Source of the DNA: CAZTAK01 sp964611585
GTDB taxonomy: Bacteria; Pseudomonadota; Alphaproteobacteria; SHVP01
Length of the DNA stretch: 64,000 nt
Direction of reading: 5' to 3'
NCBI GenBank assembly: GCA_964611585.1
Contig: CAZTAK010000001.1
Location: 1-64,000 of the forward strand
Positions 15,533 to 24,070 of the stretch are shown piece by piece; position 1 is the first letter of the stretch; each line of letters opens with the position of its first letter. The notes beneath the pieces are model-generated. The model ran no database searches, had not been told where the DNA came from, and worked only from the letters and a program-made list of their open reading frames with translations. The translations under genes and the position numbers were made by a program.

Positions 15533-16210
15533 TCAAAACGCCGGTTTGAAAAGACCGATTGCGGTATTCGCCACCACGATCGCCCAGAACGCCCAAATAA
15601 CGGGTTTTGACCTGTCGATCGTGCCCTTGATAATGGCCTCGACTTCGGGACTCGATCCCTCGCTCAAAAGGCGCGCGAATGCCGGACCGAACGGTGTCAG
15701 CATTTTGTTGACGGCGATCAGACCGGCGAACGTGAATCCGTAAAGAAGCACTTTGAGCGCAAGCCAGGGTTCGGAAAATGGCTTGCCCGCCACGAACGAG
15801 CCGACCGCCGCCGCCAACACGACGACCAGCAGTACCCAGTTTATCGCCGAATCGAGACCATGCAGTTTCTTTCCCCAGTCGGGCGCCGTGGGACGGTGGA
15901 TATTCCAGACCAGAAACAGCCACGCCGCCGCAACCACCCACACCAGGATCAGCCAACCCCCCTCGACCGGCGACAACCCGGTGCGCGCGGCCAGCGTCAT
16001 GCCGGTCGGCAGCACCAGCACCATCGACAGGCGCGGAAATATATCAACTCCCTGCATGACGCGCGCCAGGACGGCGCGGGTCTCGGGCGAATACTCGGTG
16101 CGCACGAATAACTTCGCCGAATAGTAGGCGCCCATGTCGCCGCCGAGCCAGAACGCCATCACCAGAACGTGGATAAAGATCCAGAACGTGGTCCAGTCCC
16201 AAAAATCCAT
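15533..16210 (-). CDS. Integral membrane protein, CopD/DUF2269-like
   Basis: A 225-residue protein with about five membrane segments (around 8-28, 57-75, 84-104, 122-142, 149-170, with a last one near 205-222). HVLVMAFWLGGDMGAYYSA near the N-terminus, with a His in the first helix, resembles the CopD/DUF2269 group of small polytopic proteins. I recognise the fold class but not a specific function. It is a single gene with no partner on its strand. Confidence 0.6.
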   Translation of the reverse strand: MDFWDWTTFWIFIHVLVMAFWLGGDMGAYYSAKLFVRTEYSPETRAVLARVMQGVDIFPRLSMVLVLPTGMTLAARTGLSPVEGGWLILVWVVAAAWLFLVWNIHRPTAPDWGKKLHGLDSAINWVLLVVVLAAAVGSFVAGKPFSEPWLALKVLLYGFTFAGLIAVNKMLTPFGPAFARLLSEGSSPEVEAIIKGTIDRSKPVIWAFWAIVVANTAIGLFKPAF

Positions 16211-16397
16211 GCCGCCCCTCCCGCACCGCTTTAGCCCCCGCCACAGAACCTAGCGCAGGACCCTCGGGCGGCGCAAACTTGGCGGAGGCCGATGCGTCCC
16301 TGACTTTCGCGCCACGGCGCCGCCGCGATTGCCATTGACGCCCATGCGTGCACCCGCGCACAGTGCGCAACGTGCAAGTCAACGTCGAAAAACCGGA

Positions 16398-17225
16398 ATG
16401 GACGCGCCAGACATGCCCACCTTGAAAGGAAAGTGCGCATTGATCACCGGCGGAGGACGCGGCATCGGCCGCGCCATCGCCGAACGCCTCGCTGCCGACG
16501 GCGCCGCCGTCGTGATCGTCGATTTCAACGGAACCACGGCCAGCGAGACCGCCCGGGCCCTCAGCGAATCGGGCGCGCGAGCCGCGTCGTTATGCGCCGA
16601 TGTCGCTAATCCTGAAGCCGCCGCCGAGGCGACGGCCCTTGCGGTAGGCACCTTTGATGGGCTCGACATTCTGGTCAACAACGCCGGCATCGCGCCCAAC
16701 CGCCGCGTCCTCGACACCACTCTCGAGGAATGGGAACGCGTCCTGCGCGTCAACCTGACCGGAACGTTTCTGTTTTCCAAAGCGGCCGCGCCGGCAATGG
16801 CTGATCGCGGCGGCGGAAAGATTGTCAATATTGCGTCCGTTTCGGGGCAGCGCGGCGGCGTCGGGCGCGGCGCCTATGGAACCTCCAAGGCCGGCATCCT
16901 GATGCTGACGCGGATCATGGCGGTCGAATTCGCGTCCCTGAACATTGCCGTCAACGCCATCGCGCCCGGGCCGATCCGGACCGGCATCACCGATCACAGT
17001 GAAGGCACGGTAGCAGGCTACCTCGACCGGATACCGATGCGGCGCTACGGCACCACGGACGCGGTGGCCGCCGCTGCCGCCTATCTCGTGTCCGAGGATT
17101 GCAGCTATACCACCGGGACGACGCTCAACGTGGACGGCGGGTTCGACGCCGCCGGGCTGATTTTTTCGCAAGACGAGCTGCGTGCGGCGGACCCGGCGCC
17201 GCGCGGCGCGGAAGGGATTCGATGA
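16398..17225 (+). CDS. Short-chain dehydrogenase/reductase
   Basis: A 275-residue classical SDR. Cofactor motif TGGGRGIGRAIAERL follows the first strand, NNAGIAPN marks the central sheet, and the catalytic Ser-Tyr-Lys set is in VNIASVSG and YGTSKAG; APGPIRT and the C-terminal TLNVDGGF are also typical of FabG-like enzymes. An Asp at the end of strand two (VIVDFNG) suggests preference for NAD. ATG 16398 is used; ATG 16413 is possible. Its stop overlaps the start of the next gene (ATGA), so it is coupled to the two-domain hydrolase-like protein and probably acts on a related alcohol or ketone. Confidence 0.9.
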   Translation: MDAPDMPTLKGKCALITGGGRGIGRAIAERLAADGAAVVIVDFNGTTASETARALSESGARAASLCADVANPEAAAEATALAVGTFDGLDILVNNAGIAPNRRVLDTTLEEWERVLRVNLTGTFLFSKAAAPAMADRGGGKIVNIASVSGQRGGVGRGAYGTSKAGILMLTRIMAVEFASLNIAVNAIAPGPIRTGITDHSEGTVAGYLDRIPMRRYGTTDAVAAAAAYLVSEDCSYTTGTTLNVDGGFDAAGLIFSQDELRAADPAPRGAEGIR

Positions 17226-18913
17226 CCAGCAAGATCACCGACGAAAATGCATTCTGGCGGACGCCACCGGGGGTTCAACGCGGCTACACGCAGGCGCGCT
17301 TCGGGCAGATTCATTACCGTTTCGCCCGCCCCGCCGAGGCGACCCAAACGCCGCTGATGTGCTTTCACCTGAGCCCGAGTTCGGGCCGGATCTACGCCCG
17401 CTTCCTGGCGGAAATGGGCAAGAACCGCCTGGCGATTGCCCCGGACACGCCGGGCTTCGGCGATTCGGACGTTCCGGCGGAGCCGCCCGAGATTGCCGAC
17501 TACGCCGCCGCGATGGGCGAGGTTCTGGACGCGCTGGAAATCGAGACGGTCGATCTGATGGGCTATCACACCGGGTCGAAAATCGCGCTCGAACTCGCCC
17601 AACAACGCCCGGCACAGGTTCGCCGCGTGGTACTGGTTTCGGCGCCGATCTATTCCGACGAGGAACTCGAAAGCCAGAAATCCCACTACGCCGGGCGCGA
17701 GGCCGACGACGCGGGCGATTTTCTCAAAGCGGCATGGGACGGACAGAAGCGCTGGCGCGCCAAGGACGCCCCCGACATTTTCGTTCACCGCGAGGTGGTG
17801 GAGGCGCTGCGGGGCGTCGACCATTCGTGGTGGGGCCATCGTGCCGCATTCCGCTATCCTCACGCCGACGCCCTGCCCAAGGTGCGCCAGCCGGTAACAA
17901 TCCTGTGCCCGAAGGACGATCTGTACGAGCAAACTCTGCGCGCGGCGGATTACATCGACAACGGGCGGCTTCTGGAACTGCCGGACTGGGGCGGCCACGG
18001 CATGCTCGACATGCACACGGGCGAGGTCGCGCAAATCGTGCGGACGGTGCTGGACGGCCCCGAAGAGGCGCACCAACCGGCCGCCGCAAAGCTCGCCCCC
18101 GATCCCAGGCCGGGTGCCGACACCGGCTTTCGCAAGCGGTTCATCGACGGGCCCTACGGGCAGATTCATTTGCGCTATTCCGGGCCCGGAGCGCCCGCAG
18201 CGGCACCGCTTTTCTGTTTCCATTCGAGCCCCAATTCGGGCCTCAAATACAGCGCGATCCTCCGCATGCTGGGGCAGGAACGCACTGTCGTCGCCGTCGA
18301 TACGCCCGGCTTCGGCGAATCCGAGGCCCCGGCCAAACCGCCCGAGATCGAGGACTATGCCACCACCATGGCCTACGTCATCGAAACCCTGGGCGCCGGG
18401 CCGGTCGACATCATGGGCTATCACACCGGATCGGAAACCTGCATCGAGCTCGCGCGCCAGCGCCCCGACCTGGTGCGCAAGATCGTCATGAACTCGGCGC
18501 CGATCTTCAGCGATGAAGAACTCCAAGGGTTCCGCGATCTCTACGCGCCCGATCCGATTGCCGCGGACGGGTCGCACCTTGTCAGGTTCTGGCAACGGAT
18601 GATCCCGTTCTACGGACCGACGGTGCCGCACCCGATTCGGCAACGGAATTTCGCCGAAGGTCTGCGCGGCGGACCGATGTCGCACTGGGGCCACCGGGCC
18701 GCATTCAATTATCCGCTGGCGAAGAAGATGGCGGAGGTCGAAAACGAAATCCTCGTTATCAATCTCGACGACGACTTGAGAGAGCAGACCAAGCAAGCCG
18801 AAGGCATATTGCGCAACGGCCGCATTCACACCATCGAAAAATACGGTCACGGCTGGTTCGACATCATTCCCGACGAAGCCGCGCGCATCCTGCGCGAATT
18901 CCTCGACGCTTGA
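17222..18913 (+). CDS. Two-domain alpha/beta-hydrolase protein, His at both nucleophile elbows
   Basis: A 563-residue internal duplication. Domain 1 (about 20-285) and domain 2 (about 303-563) repeat the same phrases: GQIHYRF/GQIHLRY, FHLSPSSG/FHSSPNSG, DTPGFG, PPEI.DYA, MGYHTGS, NSAPIFSDEEL-like and WGHRAAF.YP. In a catalytic hydrolase the elbow is GxSxG, GxCxG or GxDxG; here it is GYHTG with His116 and His401. A terminal GGHG (258-260) and GHGW keep the usual His. The replacement occurs in both halves and so looks selected, not decayed. Chemistry is unknown; binding, lyase or cofactor-free activity are possible. It overlaps the SDR by ATGA. Confidence 0.85.
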   Translation: MTSKITDENAFWRTPPGVQRGYTQARFGQIHYRFARPAEATQTPLMCFHLSPSSGRIYARFLAEMGKNRLAIAPDTPGFGDSDVPAEPPEIADYAAAMGEVLDALEIETVDLMGYHTGSKIALELAQQRPAQVRRVVLVSAPIYSDEELESQKSHYAGREADDAGDFLKAAWDGQKRWRAKDAPDIFVHREVVEALRGVDHSWWGHRAAFRYPHADALPKVRQPVTILCPKDDLYEQTLRAADYIDNGRLLELPDWGGHGMLDMHTGEVAQIVRTVLDGPEEAHQPAAAKLAPDPRPGADTGFRKRFIDGPYGQIHLRYSGPGAPAAAPLFCFHSSPNSGLKYSAILRMLGQERTVVAVDTPGFGESEAPAKPPEIEDYATTMAYVIETLGAGPVDIMGYHTGSETCIELARQRPDLVRKIVMNSAPIFSDEELQGFRDLYAPDPIAADGSHLVRFWQRMIPFYGPTVPHPIRQRNFAEGLRGGPMSHWGHRAAFNYPLAKKMAEVENEILVINLDDDLREQTKQAEGILRNGRIHTIEKYGHGWFDIIPDEAARILREFLDA

Positions 18914-18930
18914 CGGGACAAAGCCGCCCC

Positions 18931-20601
18931 ATGACACGAATTACCCGCCATTTCGTGACCGTGGGTACGCGCCGGGTGCATTACCGGCGCGCGGGATCGG
19001 GGCCCCCGGTAGTGATGCTGCACCCGAGCCCAAGCTGTTCAGGCAGCCTGACTGGCACCATCGATGTGTTCGCGAAGGCCTTCACCGCCATTGCGCTCGA
19101 TACGCCCGGTTATGGGCTCTCCGATCTGTTGCCGATGGAGCAGCCGGAGATCCCCGATTTCGCCGAAGCGCTGGCCGAAACCCTCGATGCGCTGGGCATC
19201 GAACGCTGCGGCGTGTTCGGATCGCACACCGGCGCCTCTATCGCCATCGAATTTATCCGGCGCTATCCCGAACGCGCCTCGATCACGGTGTTCGACGGCT
19301 ACCCCGGCTATACCGACGACTATCGCGCCGACATGCTGGAATCCTACCTGCCGCCCTACGTTCCGAAGTGGGACGGGACTCATCTGTTGACGACGTGGAT
19401 GAAGTACCGCGAGCAATTCCTCTATTCGCCCCCCTTCCGGCACCACAAGGAAAACCGCTCCAACGCAGTGCCGCGCGATCCGGTCACGACTCAGGCCGCT
19501 GTGACGCCCCGGTTGATGACGGGACGGAACTACAACATCGGCTACTCGTCGGTGTTCCGGTACAAGAGCCTTGAGGCGCCGTACGACCTCAAATCTCCCA
19601 CCTGCTTTGCCGCGCGTGAGGACGATTCGCTGGTCAGGTCGCTCGGCCTGCTGGACGATTTGCCCGAGGGCTGCTGGAAGGAAGTGCTGGGACGCGACGA
19701 GGCCGCCGCCGCCGAACGCTATGCGGAGATCTTGGCCGAGCGGCTGGAACCGGGCGATACGCCGGCCCCGCCCGACCCGGAAAACCTGCCCGGCCGGGTG
19801 CAATACTCCTACACCGATTTTGGCGCCGGCCAGGTGATGGTGCGCCGCGCCGGCAATGGCGACCGGCCCCTGGTGATGATGCCGCCTCTGCCGGGCACCT
19901 CGGACCTTCTCGAGACGCTGATGCTCGCGCTCGCGCCCGCGCGCGCGGTTATCGCGTTCGACCCGCCGGGCAACGGCGATTCGGACGACTTCCTGCCGCA
20001 CACGATCGAAGCGTGCGCCGGCGCGCTGGGCCAGGTTGCAACCAAGCTGGCGGTGGGCGAATTCGACCTCTATGGCCGCAATGCGGGTGCTTCGGTGGCA
20101 GCCGCGTTCGCGCACGCCAACCCGGACCGCGTCGGCAAACTGATTCTCGACGCGCCGCTGGCCCTCGACACTGCCACGGCGGAGGCCTGGCAGGCCGGCT
20201 ACGCCCCCGCCATCGAACCGAAATGGGACGGATCGCACCTGATCGCGCTCTGGCATCAGCTCCGGGCCGAACAATTGTTCTCGCCGTGGTTCAACGAAAC
20301 AGCCGCAGGCATTCGCGACGTCGAACCCGAAATCGACCCCGATTTTCTGTCGCAAAAACTAACCGGCATCCTCAAGCATTACGGCACCTATCACGAATTC
20401 TGGGATGTGGCGTTCGAGTATCCAGGGCTCGACACGCTGTCTCGTATCGGCCACACGACCCTCGTTTGCGCGCGCAAGAACGACCTGTTCGCCGCCTTCG
20501 CCGATGACGCCGCCGAAGCCGTTCCGAAGGCATCGCGCGCCACCCTTCCGGCGGAAACACAGGGTGCCGCGCGCGTCATCGCGGAATTCCTGGATTCCTG
20601 A
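18931..20601 (+). CDS. Second two-domain alpha/beta-hydrolase protein, diverged elbows
   Basis: A 556-residue paralogue of the preceding gene, with the same two-domain plan. Domain 1 (1-275) has HYRRAGSGPPVVMLHPSPS, DTPGYG and elbow GSHTG with His99; domain 2 (about 290-556) has PPLPGTSD, DPPGNGDSD and elbow GRNAG with Asn384. The C-terminal Gly-His of the first protein is not evident in either half. It therefore appears more distant from a working hydrolase and could form a complex with the first protein. ATG 18931 is preferred; a TTG at 18910 would overlap the upstream stop. The next gene begins 22 bases downstream. Confidence 0.8.
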   Translation: MTRITRHFVTVGTRRVHYRRAGSGPPVVMLHPSPSCSGSLTGTIDVFAKAFTAIALDTPGYGLSDLLPMEQPEIPDFAEALAETLDALGIERCGVFGSHTGASIAIEFIRRYPERASITVFDGYPGYTDDYRADMLESYLPPYVPKWDGTHLLTTWMKYREQFLYSPPFRHHKENRSNAVPRDPVTTQAAVTPRLMTGRNYNIGYSSVFRYKSLEAPYDLKSPTCFAAREDDSLVRSLGLLDDLPEGCWKEVLGRDEAAAAERYAEILAERLEPGDTPAPPDPENLPGRVQYSYTDFGAGQVMVRRAGNGDRPLVMMPPLPGTSDLLETLMLALAPARAVIAFDPPGNGDSDDFLPHTIEACAGALGQVATKLAVGEFDLYGRNAGASVAAAFAHANPDRVGKLILDAPLALDTATAEAWQAGYAPAIEPKWDGSHLIALWHQLRAEQLFSPWFNETAAGIRDVEPEIDPDFLSQKLTGILKHYGTYHEFWDVAFEYPGLDTLSRIGHTTLVCARKNDLFAAFADDAAEAVPKASRATLPAETQGAARVIAEFLDS

Positions 20602-20622
20602 CCGCTCGCCGTCGCCACTCCC

Positions 20623-21618
20623 TTGAACGATCCCGGGCAACAAGAAGTTCTCGTCATCAAGCACGGTGCGCTCGGCGATATGGTGCTGGCGACCGGCCCC
20701 TTCGGCGCCATCCGGGCGCATCACGCGCGCGCGCACATCACCTTGCTGACGACCAGCGCCTACGCGGAAATGATGCAGGGCTCGGGTTGGTTCGACGAAA
20801 TCTGGATCGACAGCAAACCCACGCTCTGGCAACCCGGCGACTGGTTGCGGCTGAGGCGGATGCTGCGCGGCGGGAACTTCGCGCGGGTCTACGACCTGCA
20901 GCACAGCGATCGAACTCATATGTACTACCGCCTGCTCGGCCGGCCGCGCCCGGAATGGTCGGGGATCGCCAAAGGTGCCTCGCACCCCCACACCAACCCC
21001 GACCGCGATTCGATGCACACCATCGAACGCCAAGCCGAACAACTTGCCCAGGCGGGAATCGCGAAAACCCCGCCGACCGATATTTCTTTTCTTGCCGCCG
21101 ACCTGACGCGGTTACGGCTCGGGGACCGGTACGCGCTGCTGGTCCCCGGCGGCGCCCGCCACCGGCCCCGCAAGCGCTGGCCCGCGGGCCGTTACGCGGC
21201 GCTGGCGGGTTGGCTGGCCAATCGCGACGTGCGGCCGGTGCTGATCGGGACGCTCGAGGAACAGGATGTCCTCGACGAAATCGCCGACCGCGTGCCCGCA
21301 ACTCTCAACCTGTGCCAGGACACCACCTTCGCCGAGATTGCCGAACTCGCCCGCCACGCCATCGCCGCCGTCGGCAACGACACCGGCCCGATGCACCTGA
21401 TCGCGGCCGCCGGATGCCCCACGGTGGTGCTGTTTTCGGCGGAATCGGTGCCGGCGCAAACCGCGCCGCGCGGCGAGGCCGTGACGATTCTCGAGGCGAA
21501 AACGCTGGAAACGATGGCGGTCGCGCGGGTTCTTGTGGCGCTCAAGGATTTCGATCCGGCCTTTTCGCGCGAAGCCAAACCAGGCGAGACCCTGGGGGAG
21601 AGCCCCGAGACCGGCTGA
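20623..21618 (+). CDS. Glycosyltransferase family 9 (ADP-heptose:LPS heptosyltransferase-like)
   Basis: A 331-residue GT9 protein starting at TTG 20623. VLVIKHGALGDMVLATGPF is the diagnostic N-terminal phosphate-binding region (the usual form is RLGAIGDVV-like), and LLVPGGARHRPRKRWPAGRYAAL together with AVGNDTGPMHLIAAAGCPTV the donor-binding C-terminal half. GT9 enzymes build the LPS inner core at the cytoplasmic membrane. It sits in a plus-strand run with the hydrolase-like proteins, 22 bases after the second one, though a shared pathway is not obvious. No other LPS gene is in the window. Confidence 0.88.
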   Translation: MNDPGQQEVLVIKHGALGDMVLATGPFGAIRAHHARAHITLLTTSAYAEMMQGSGWFDEIWIDSKPTLWQPGDWLRLRRMLRGGNFARVYDLQHSDRTHMYYRLLGRPRPEWSGIAKGASHPHTNPDRDSMHTIERQAEQLAQAGIAKTPPTDISFLAADLTRLRLGDRYALLVPGGARHRPRKRWPAGRYAALAGWLANRDVRPVLIGTLEEQDVLDEIADRVPATLNLCQDTTFAEIAELARHAIAAVGNDTGPMHLIAAAGCPTVVLFSAESVPAQTAPRGEAVTILEAKTLETMAVARVLVALKDFDPAFSREAKPGETLGESPETG

Positions 21619-21692
21619 CCCGCCGCTGCGGCCTTGCGCCCACCGGCTCGCACGGGCCACAATCGGCGCATCAACCGCCGGAGGATTGAACC

Positions 21693-22265
21693 ATGCCGAA
21701 CCCCGTATTGCCGCGCGTTGCGCGCGAGGACATGCCCGAAGTCTTGCGGCAGGGCTATGACACCGCGAAAGAGGTGCGTGGCGACGCGACCTTCTTCGAG
21801 ATCGGCGCGCACGCCCCCGAAATCCTGGACTGGTATCACAACAGCTTCTATTCGCGCGTATTCTACGGCGGCAAGGTGGACGTGAAGATCAAGGAACTTC
21901 TGCGCTACCGCCTGTCGATGACCCATGGCTGCGCGTTCTGCAACAAAGGCAACCGGCTCGCCGCCATCAAGGCGGGCGTAACCGAGGACCAGTTCCACAA
22001 CATCATGAACGAATCGAGCGATGTGTTTTCGGACGGCGAGCGTGCGGTGCTGAAACTCGCCGATCAGATCGCCATTCCCAACATGCACGGCAATCTCGAC
22101 AAGGCGCTCTATGACGCCCTGCGGCCCCACTTTTCCGACGGTGAAATCTTCGAACTCGGCGTGACCGCGGCGGTTCTCACCGGCATGGCGAAGTTCCTGT
22201 TCGTGTTCGATCTGGTCGAAAAGGAAGCAAACTGCCCGATCGTGCCGCGCCAGGCGGCGGAATAG
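21693..22265 (+). CDS. Carboxymuconolactone decarboxylase / AhpD-like protein
   Basis: A 190-residue all-helical protein of the AhpD superfamily. KELLRYRLSMTHGCAFCNKGN holds the CxxC pair (Cys80, Cys83). In peroxidase-active AhpD the pair is followed by a His four residues on; here that place is Asn, so it may not be a peroxidase. The C-terminal FELGVTAAVLTGMAKFLFVFDLV helix is typical. It starts behind CCGGAGGATTG. The stop codon TAG is also the first three bases of a 16-bp repeat array that leads to ridA. Confidence 0.85.
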   Translation: MPNPVLPRVAREDMPEVLRQGYDTAKEVRGDATFFEIGAHAPEILDWYHNSFYSRVFYGGKVDVKIKELLRYRLSMTHGCAFCNKGNRLAAIKAGVTEDQFHNIMNESSDVFSDGERAVLKLADQIAIPNMHGNLDKALYDALRPHFSDGEIFELGVTAAVLTGMAKFLFVFDLVEKEANCPIVPRQAAE

Positions 22266-22342
22266 ACCCGCGCACTCGTAATCCCGCGTACTCGAAAACC
22301 CGCGCACGGACACACCCGCGCACAAATAGACCCGCGCATAGG
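22263..22342 (+). repeat. Five tandem 16-bp units with CCCGCG core
   Basis: Five back-to-back units of exactly 16 bases: 22263-22278, 22279-22294, 22295-22310, 22311-22326 and 22327-22342. All share CCCGCG at unit positions 5-10 and mostly CA after it; the outer bases vary. Units 1 and 5 begin with the same TAGACCCGCGCA. The last unit ends in TAGG and runs into GGAGG, the ribosome site of ridA. It fills the gap between the AhpD-like gene and ridA. Confidence 0.9.
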
Positions 22343-22351
22343 AGGCGCCCC

Positions 22352-22741
22352 ATGAACCGGCATTTCAATCCCGCCACCTCGTTTCCGCCGCAGGGGGCCT
22401 ATAGCCACGGTGTCGATGTGCCGCCGGGATCGCGCATGGTGTATGTCGCGGGCCAGGTGGGCGTGGACAAAGACGGCAACACGCCCGAGGATTTCGCATC
22501 GGAAGCCGACAACGCCTTCGCCAACGTGGTGCGCGTTCTGGCGGACGCGGGCATGGAACCGACCGATATCGTCAAGCTCAACACCTACCTGACGCGCCCG
22601 GAAGACATGGCAACGCTGCGGCCGATTCGCGAGAAGCACTTCGGCGATCACGCCCCGGCCGCAACGCTGGTGTACGTCGCCGGCCTCGCCGCGCCGATCT
22701 GGCATATCGAGATCGAGGCGGTGGCGGCGAAGAAGGATTAG
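22352..22741 (+). CDS. RidA/YjgF family protein
   Basis: A 129-residue Rid-family protein: FPPQGAYSHGVDVPPGSRMVYVAGQVG at the start, DAGMEPTDIVKLNTYLT in the middle and a C-terminal VAGLAAP..IEIEAVA segment. RidA itself has an Arg near residue 105 (RVAVEVA-type phrase CPA..RA) that binds the carboxylate of reactive enamines; here the matching stretch reads ATLVYVAGLA without that Arg, so this is probably another Rid subgroup and not an enamine deaminase. Ribosome site GGAGG lies in the last 16-bp repeat. A hairpin terminator follows. Confidence 0.85.
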   Translation: MNRHFNPATSFPPQGAYSHGVDVPPGSRMVYVAGQVGVDKDGNTPEDFASEADNAFANVVRVLADAGMEPTDIVKLNTYLTRPEDMATLRPIREKHFGDHAPAATLVYVAGLAAPIWHIEIEAVAAKKD

Positions 22742-22766
22742 ACACCGGGCAGTGCCAGCCGCGAAG

Positions 22767-22790
22767 AAAGGCCCCGGTGACGGGGCCTTT
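22767..22790 (+). terminator. Rho-independent-like terminator after the RidA gene
   Basis: Perfect stem AAAGGCCCC/GGGGCCTTT with a six-base loop starting 26 bases after the RidA-family gene's stop. It is only followed by a short T run (TTTCTGCTG), so it may work in both directions; the minus-strand SnoaL-like gene starts its mRNA away from it and ends at 22818. Confidence 0.7.
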
Positions 22791-22817
22791 CTGCTGCGCG
22801 CGGAAAACTCGCTTTGA

Positions 22818-23249
22818 TTAGCCGTGGTGGAAGTCGTGCATCTCGGCCATGTCGTTCCAGACCCATTGCTCGGCGAACTTGCCGCCGCGGATCAGGAAGC
22901 GGTCGATGTAGCGGATGCCTGAATACGGCGATCCGTCGAGCCATTTCCCTTGCAGGGTGCCGATACTGAAAACAACGGTGCCATCGGGTGTCTCGGCCAC
23001 CTCGAAGCGTTCGAATGTCTTGCTGGTGCCGGTGTAGCGGCTTTTTGAAAACGCCGCCAGGTCTTCCAGTTTCGTGTAGCGCCGCGCGCCCGGGAAAAGC
23101 ATCTCGAAGTCCGGCGCCAGCATCGTGCGCGCGGTGTCGAAATCGCGCGCCTCCATGGTCCGCAAATATGTCGCGACCATGCGTTCCGGCGAGCCTTCGG
23201 GCAAATCTTCGGGTTCGAGGGATTTCTGTTTCAGCGCGGCTTCGGCCAT
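22818..23249 (-). CDS. SnoaL/NTF2-like protein
   Basis: A 143-residue protein starting at ATG 23249 with GGGAGGAACC upstream. MVATYLRTMEARDFDTARTM followed by LAPDFEMLFPGARRYTKLEDL and a C-terminal sheet (IRYIDRFLIRGGKFAEQWVWND) is the NTF2-like cone fold. Members are ketosteroid isomerases, polyketide cyclases or ligand binders; the sequence does not fix which. The product ends in a His-rich HDFHHG tail. Confidence 0.75.
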   Translation of the reverse strand: MAEAALKQKSLEPEDLPEGSPERMVATYLRTMEARDFDTARTMLAPDFEMLFPGARRYTKLEDLAAFSKSRYTGTSKTFERFEVAETPDGTVVFSIGTLQGKWLDGSPYSGIRYIDRFLIRGGKFAEQWVWNDMAEMHDFHHG

Positions 23250-23440
23250 GGCGGTTCCTCCCAGTGGGTTGTCGCTTCAGGGTAGCGTCCTTCGCCCCAG
23301 AGGTTCAATTCCGACTTTGCGGCGCGGTGATATTGGCGCCAAACACCGATAAAAACTAAACATAATCAGATGGTTAGCCGAATTGTGCGGATCGCCATCG
23401 AGGTGCCGAAATGCGCGGAATCGAACTGGGGGGTCGCGCC

Positions 23441-23592
23441 CCAAGAGCGGTTCCGTTCTAATCGGAACCACTCTCGCTTTTTTGTCGCTCACGGCAGCGG
23501 ACCGATTGGTCCGCGCCTGCGCGGGCGCGCCGCACAAGCGGCGGGCCGCCTCGCGGCCACGGGCGATTCCAGACGAACCGGAATCGCCCTAG
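23441..23592. repeat. Palindromic intergenic element, copy 2
   Basis: The 339-base gap 23250-23588 begins with an AT-richer stretch in which I see nothing, then carries this element: AGAGCGGTTCCG/CGGAACCACTCT with T6 after it, then gtcgctcacggcagcggacc and about 50 more bases matching 12430-12495, and finally gcgattccag/ccggaatcgc (23572-23590), which matches the hairpin at 12641-12667. In this copy the middle part that separates the hairpins at 12.5 kb is absent. The end overlaps the stop codon of the small membrane protein gene. Confidence 0.75.
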
Positions 23593-23825
23593 TCGTCGAG
23601 ATCGACGCGCAGAAGCCCCATCGACCAGACGAACAGCCGATACCACACGAACCCCAGTCCAAACAGCGCCGCCAGCACCCCCGGCAACATCACCCAAGCC
23701 AGCCCACGCGCCTCGAGCCACGCAAAGCCCTGGACCTGAAACCACCACAGTCCGCCGACCGCCGCCGCGAAAACGACTGCGCCCGCAAATGCGAGCGAAA
23801 CCAATATCTTGTAGCGTACCGCCAT
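23589..23825 (-). CDS. Small membrane protein with two membrane segments
   Basis: A 78-residue protein: MAVRYKILVSLAFAG then a hydrophobic helix (about 8-28), a short amphipathic link, a second helix (about 43-62), and a charged C-terminus LRVDLDD. Positive residues before helix one suggest both ends are cytoplasmic. The frame is clean and the codons fit the neighbourhood, but I recognise no family. Confidence 0.5.
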   Translation of the reverse strand: MAVRYKILVSLAFAGAVVFAAAVGGLWWFQVQGFAWLEARGLAWVMLPGVLAALFGLGFVWYRLFVWSMGLLRVDLDD

Positions 23826-24070
23826 CGCTGCCTACTGGCCTCCCCTCGGCCCACACGTGGCCGATCGCAAAGCGCCGCCTGGGTGGCCCCTCCCGGAACG
23901 GCCCCCTTGGCGCCCCCTGATCCGCCCTTGGCAGCATTAGCGCGCGGCAGCGCGCGGTCAAGGCGCGCGTATCGAACGGGCTTGTCGCGGTTGCGGGCAG
24001 TCTCTAGGTTTGAAGGCGGTGGCGCCAGTCCGGCGGGCGCCGAACCCGCCACAACCCTAGGGCCCGTTTC

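Noticed and set aside
17105..18937. Very long minus-strand open frame (about 610 codons) opposite the first two-domain hydrolase-like gene, and similar ones at 7657-9288, 19039-20355 and 50942-52393.
   Set aside because: They mirror the codon structure of the real genes on the other strand in GC-rich DNA; the translations are Arg/Gly/His-rich, without recognisable motifs.
22263..22342. Short CRISPR-like array.
   Set aside because: Units are only 16 bases with no unique spacers, and no cas gene is near.
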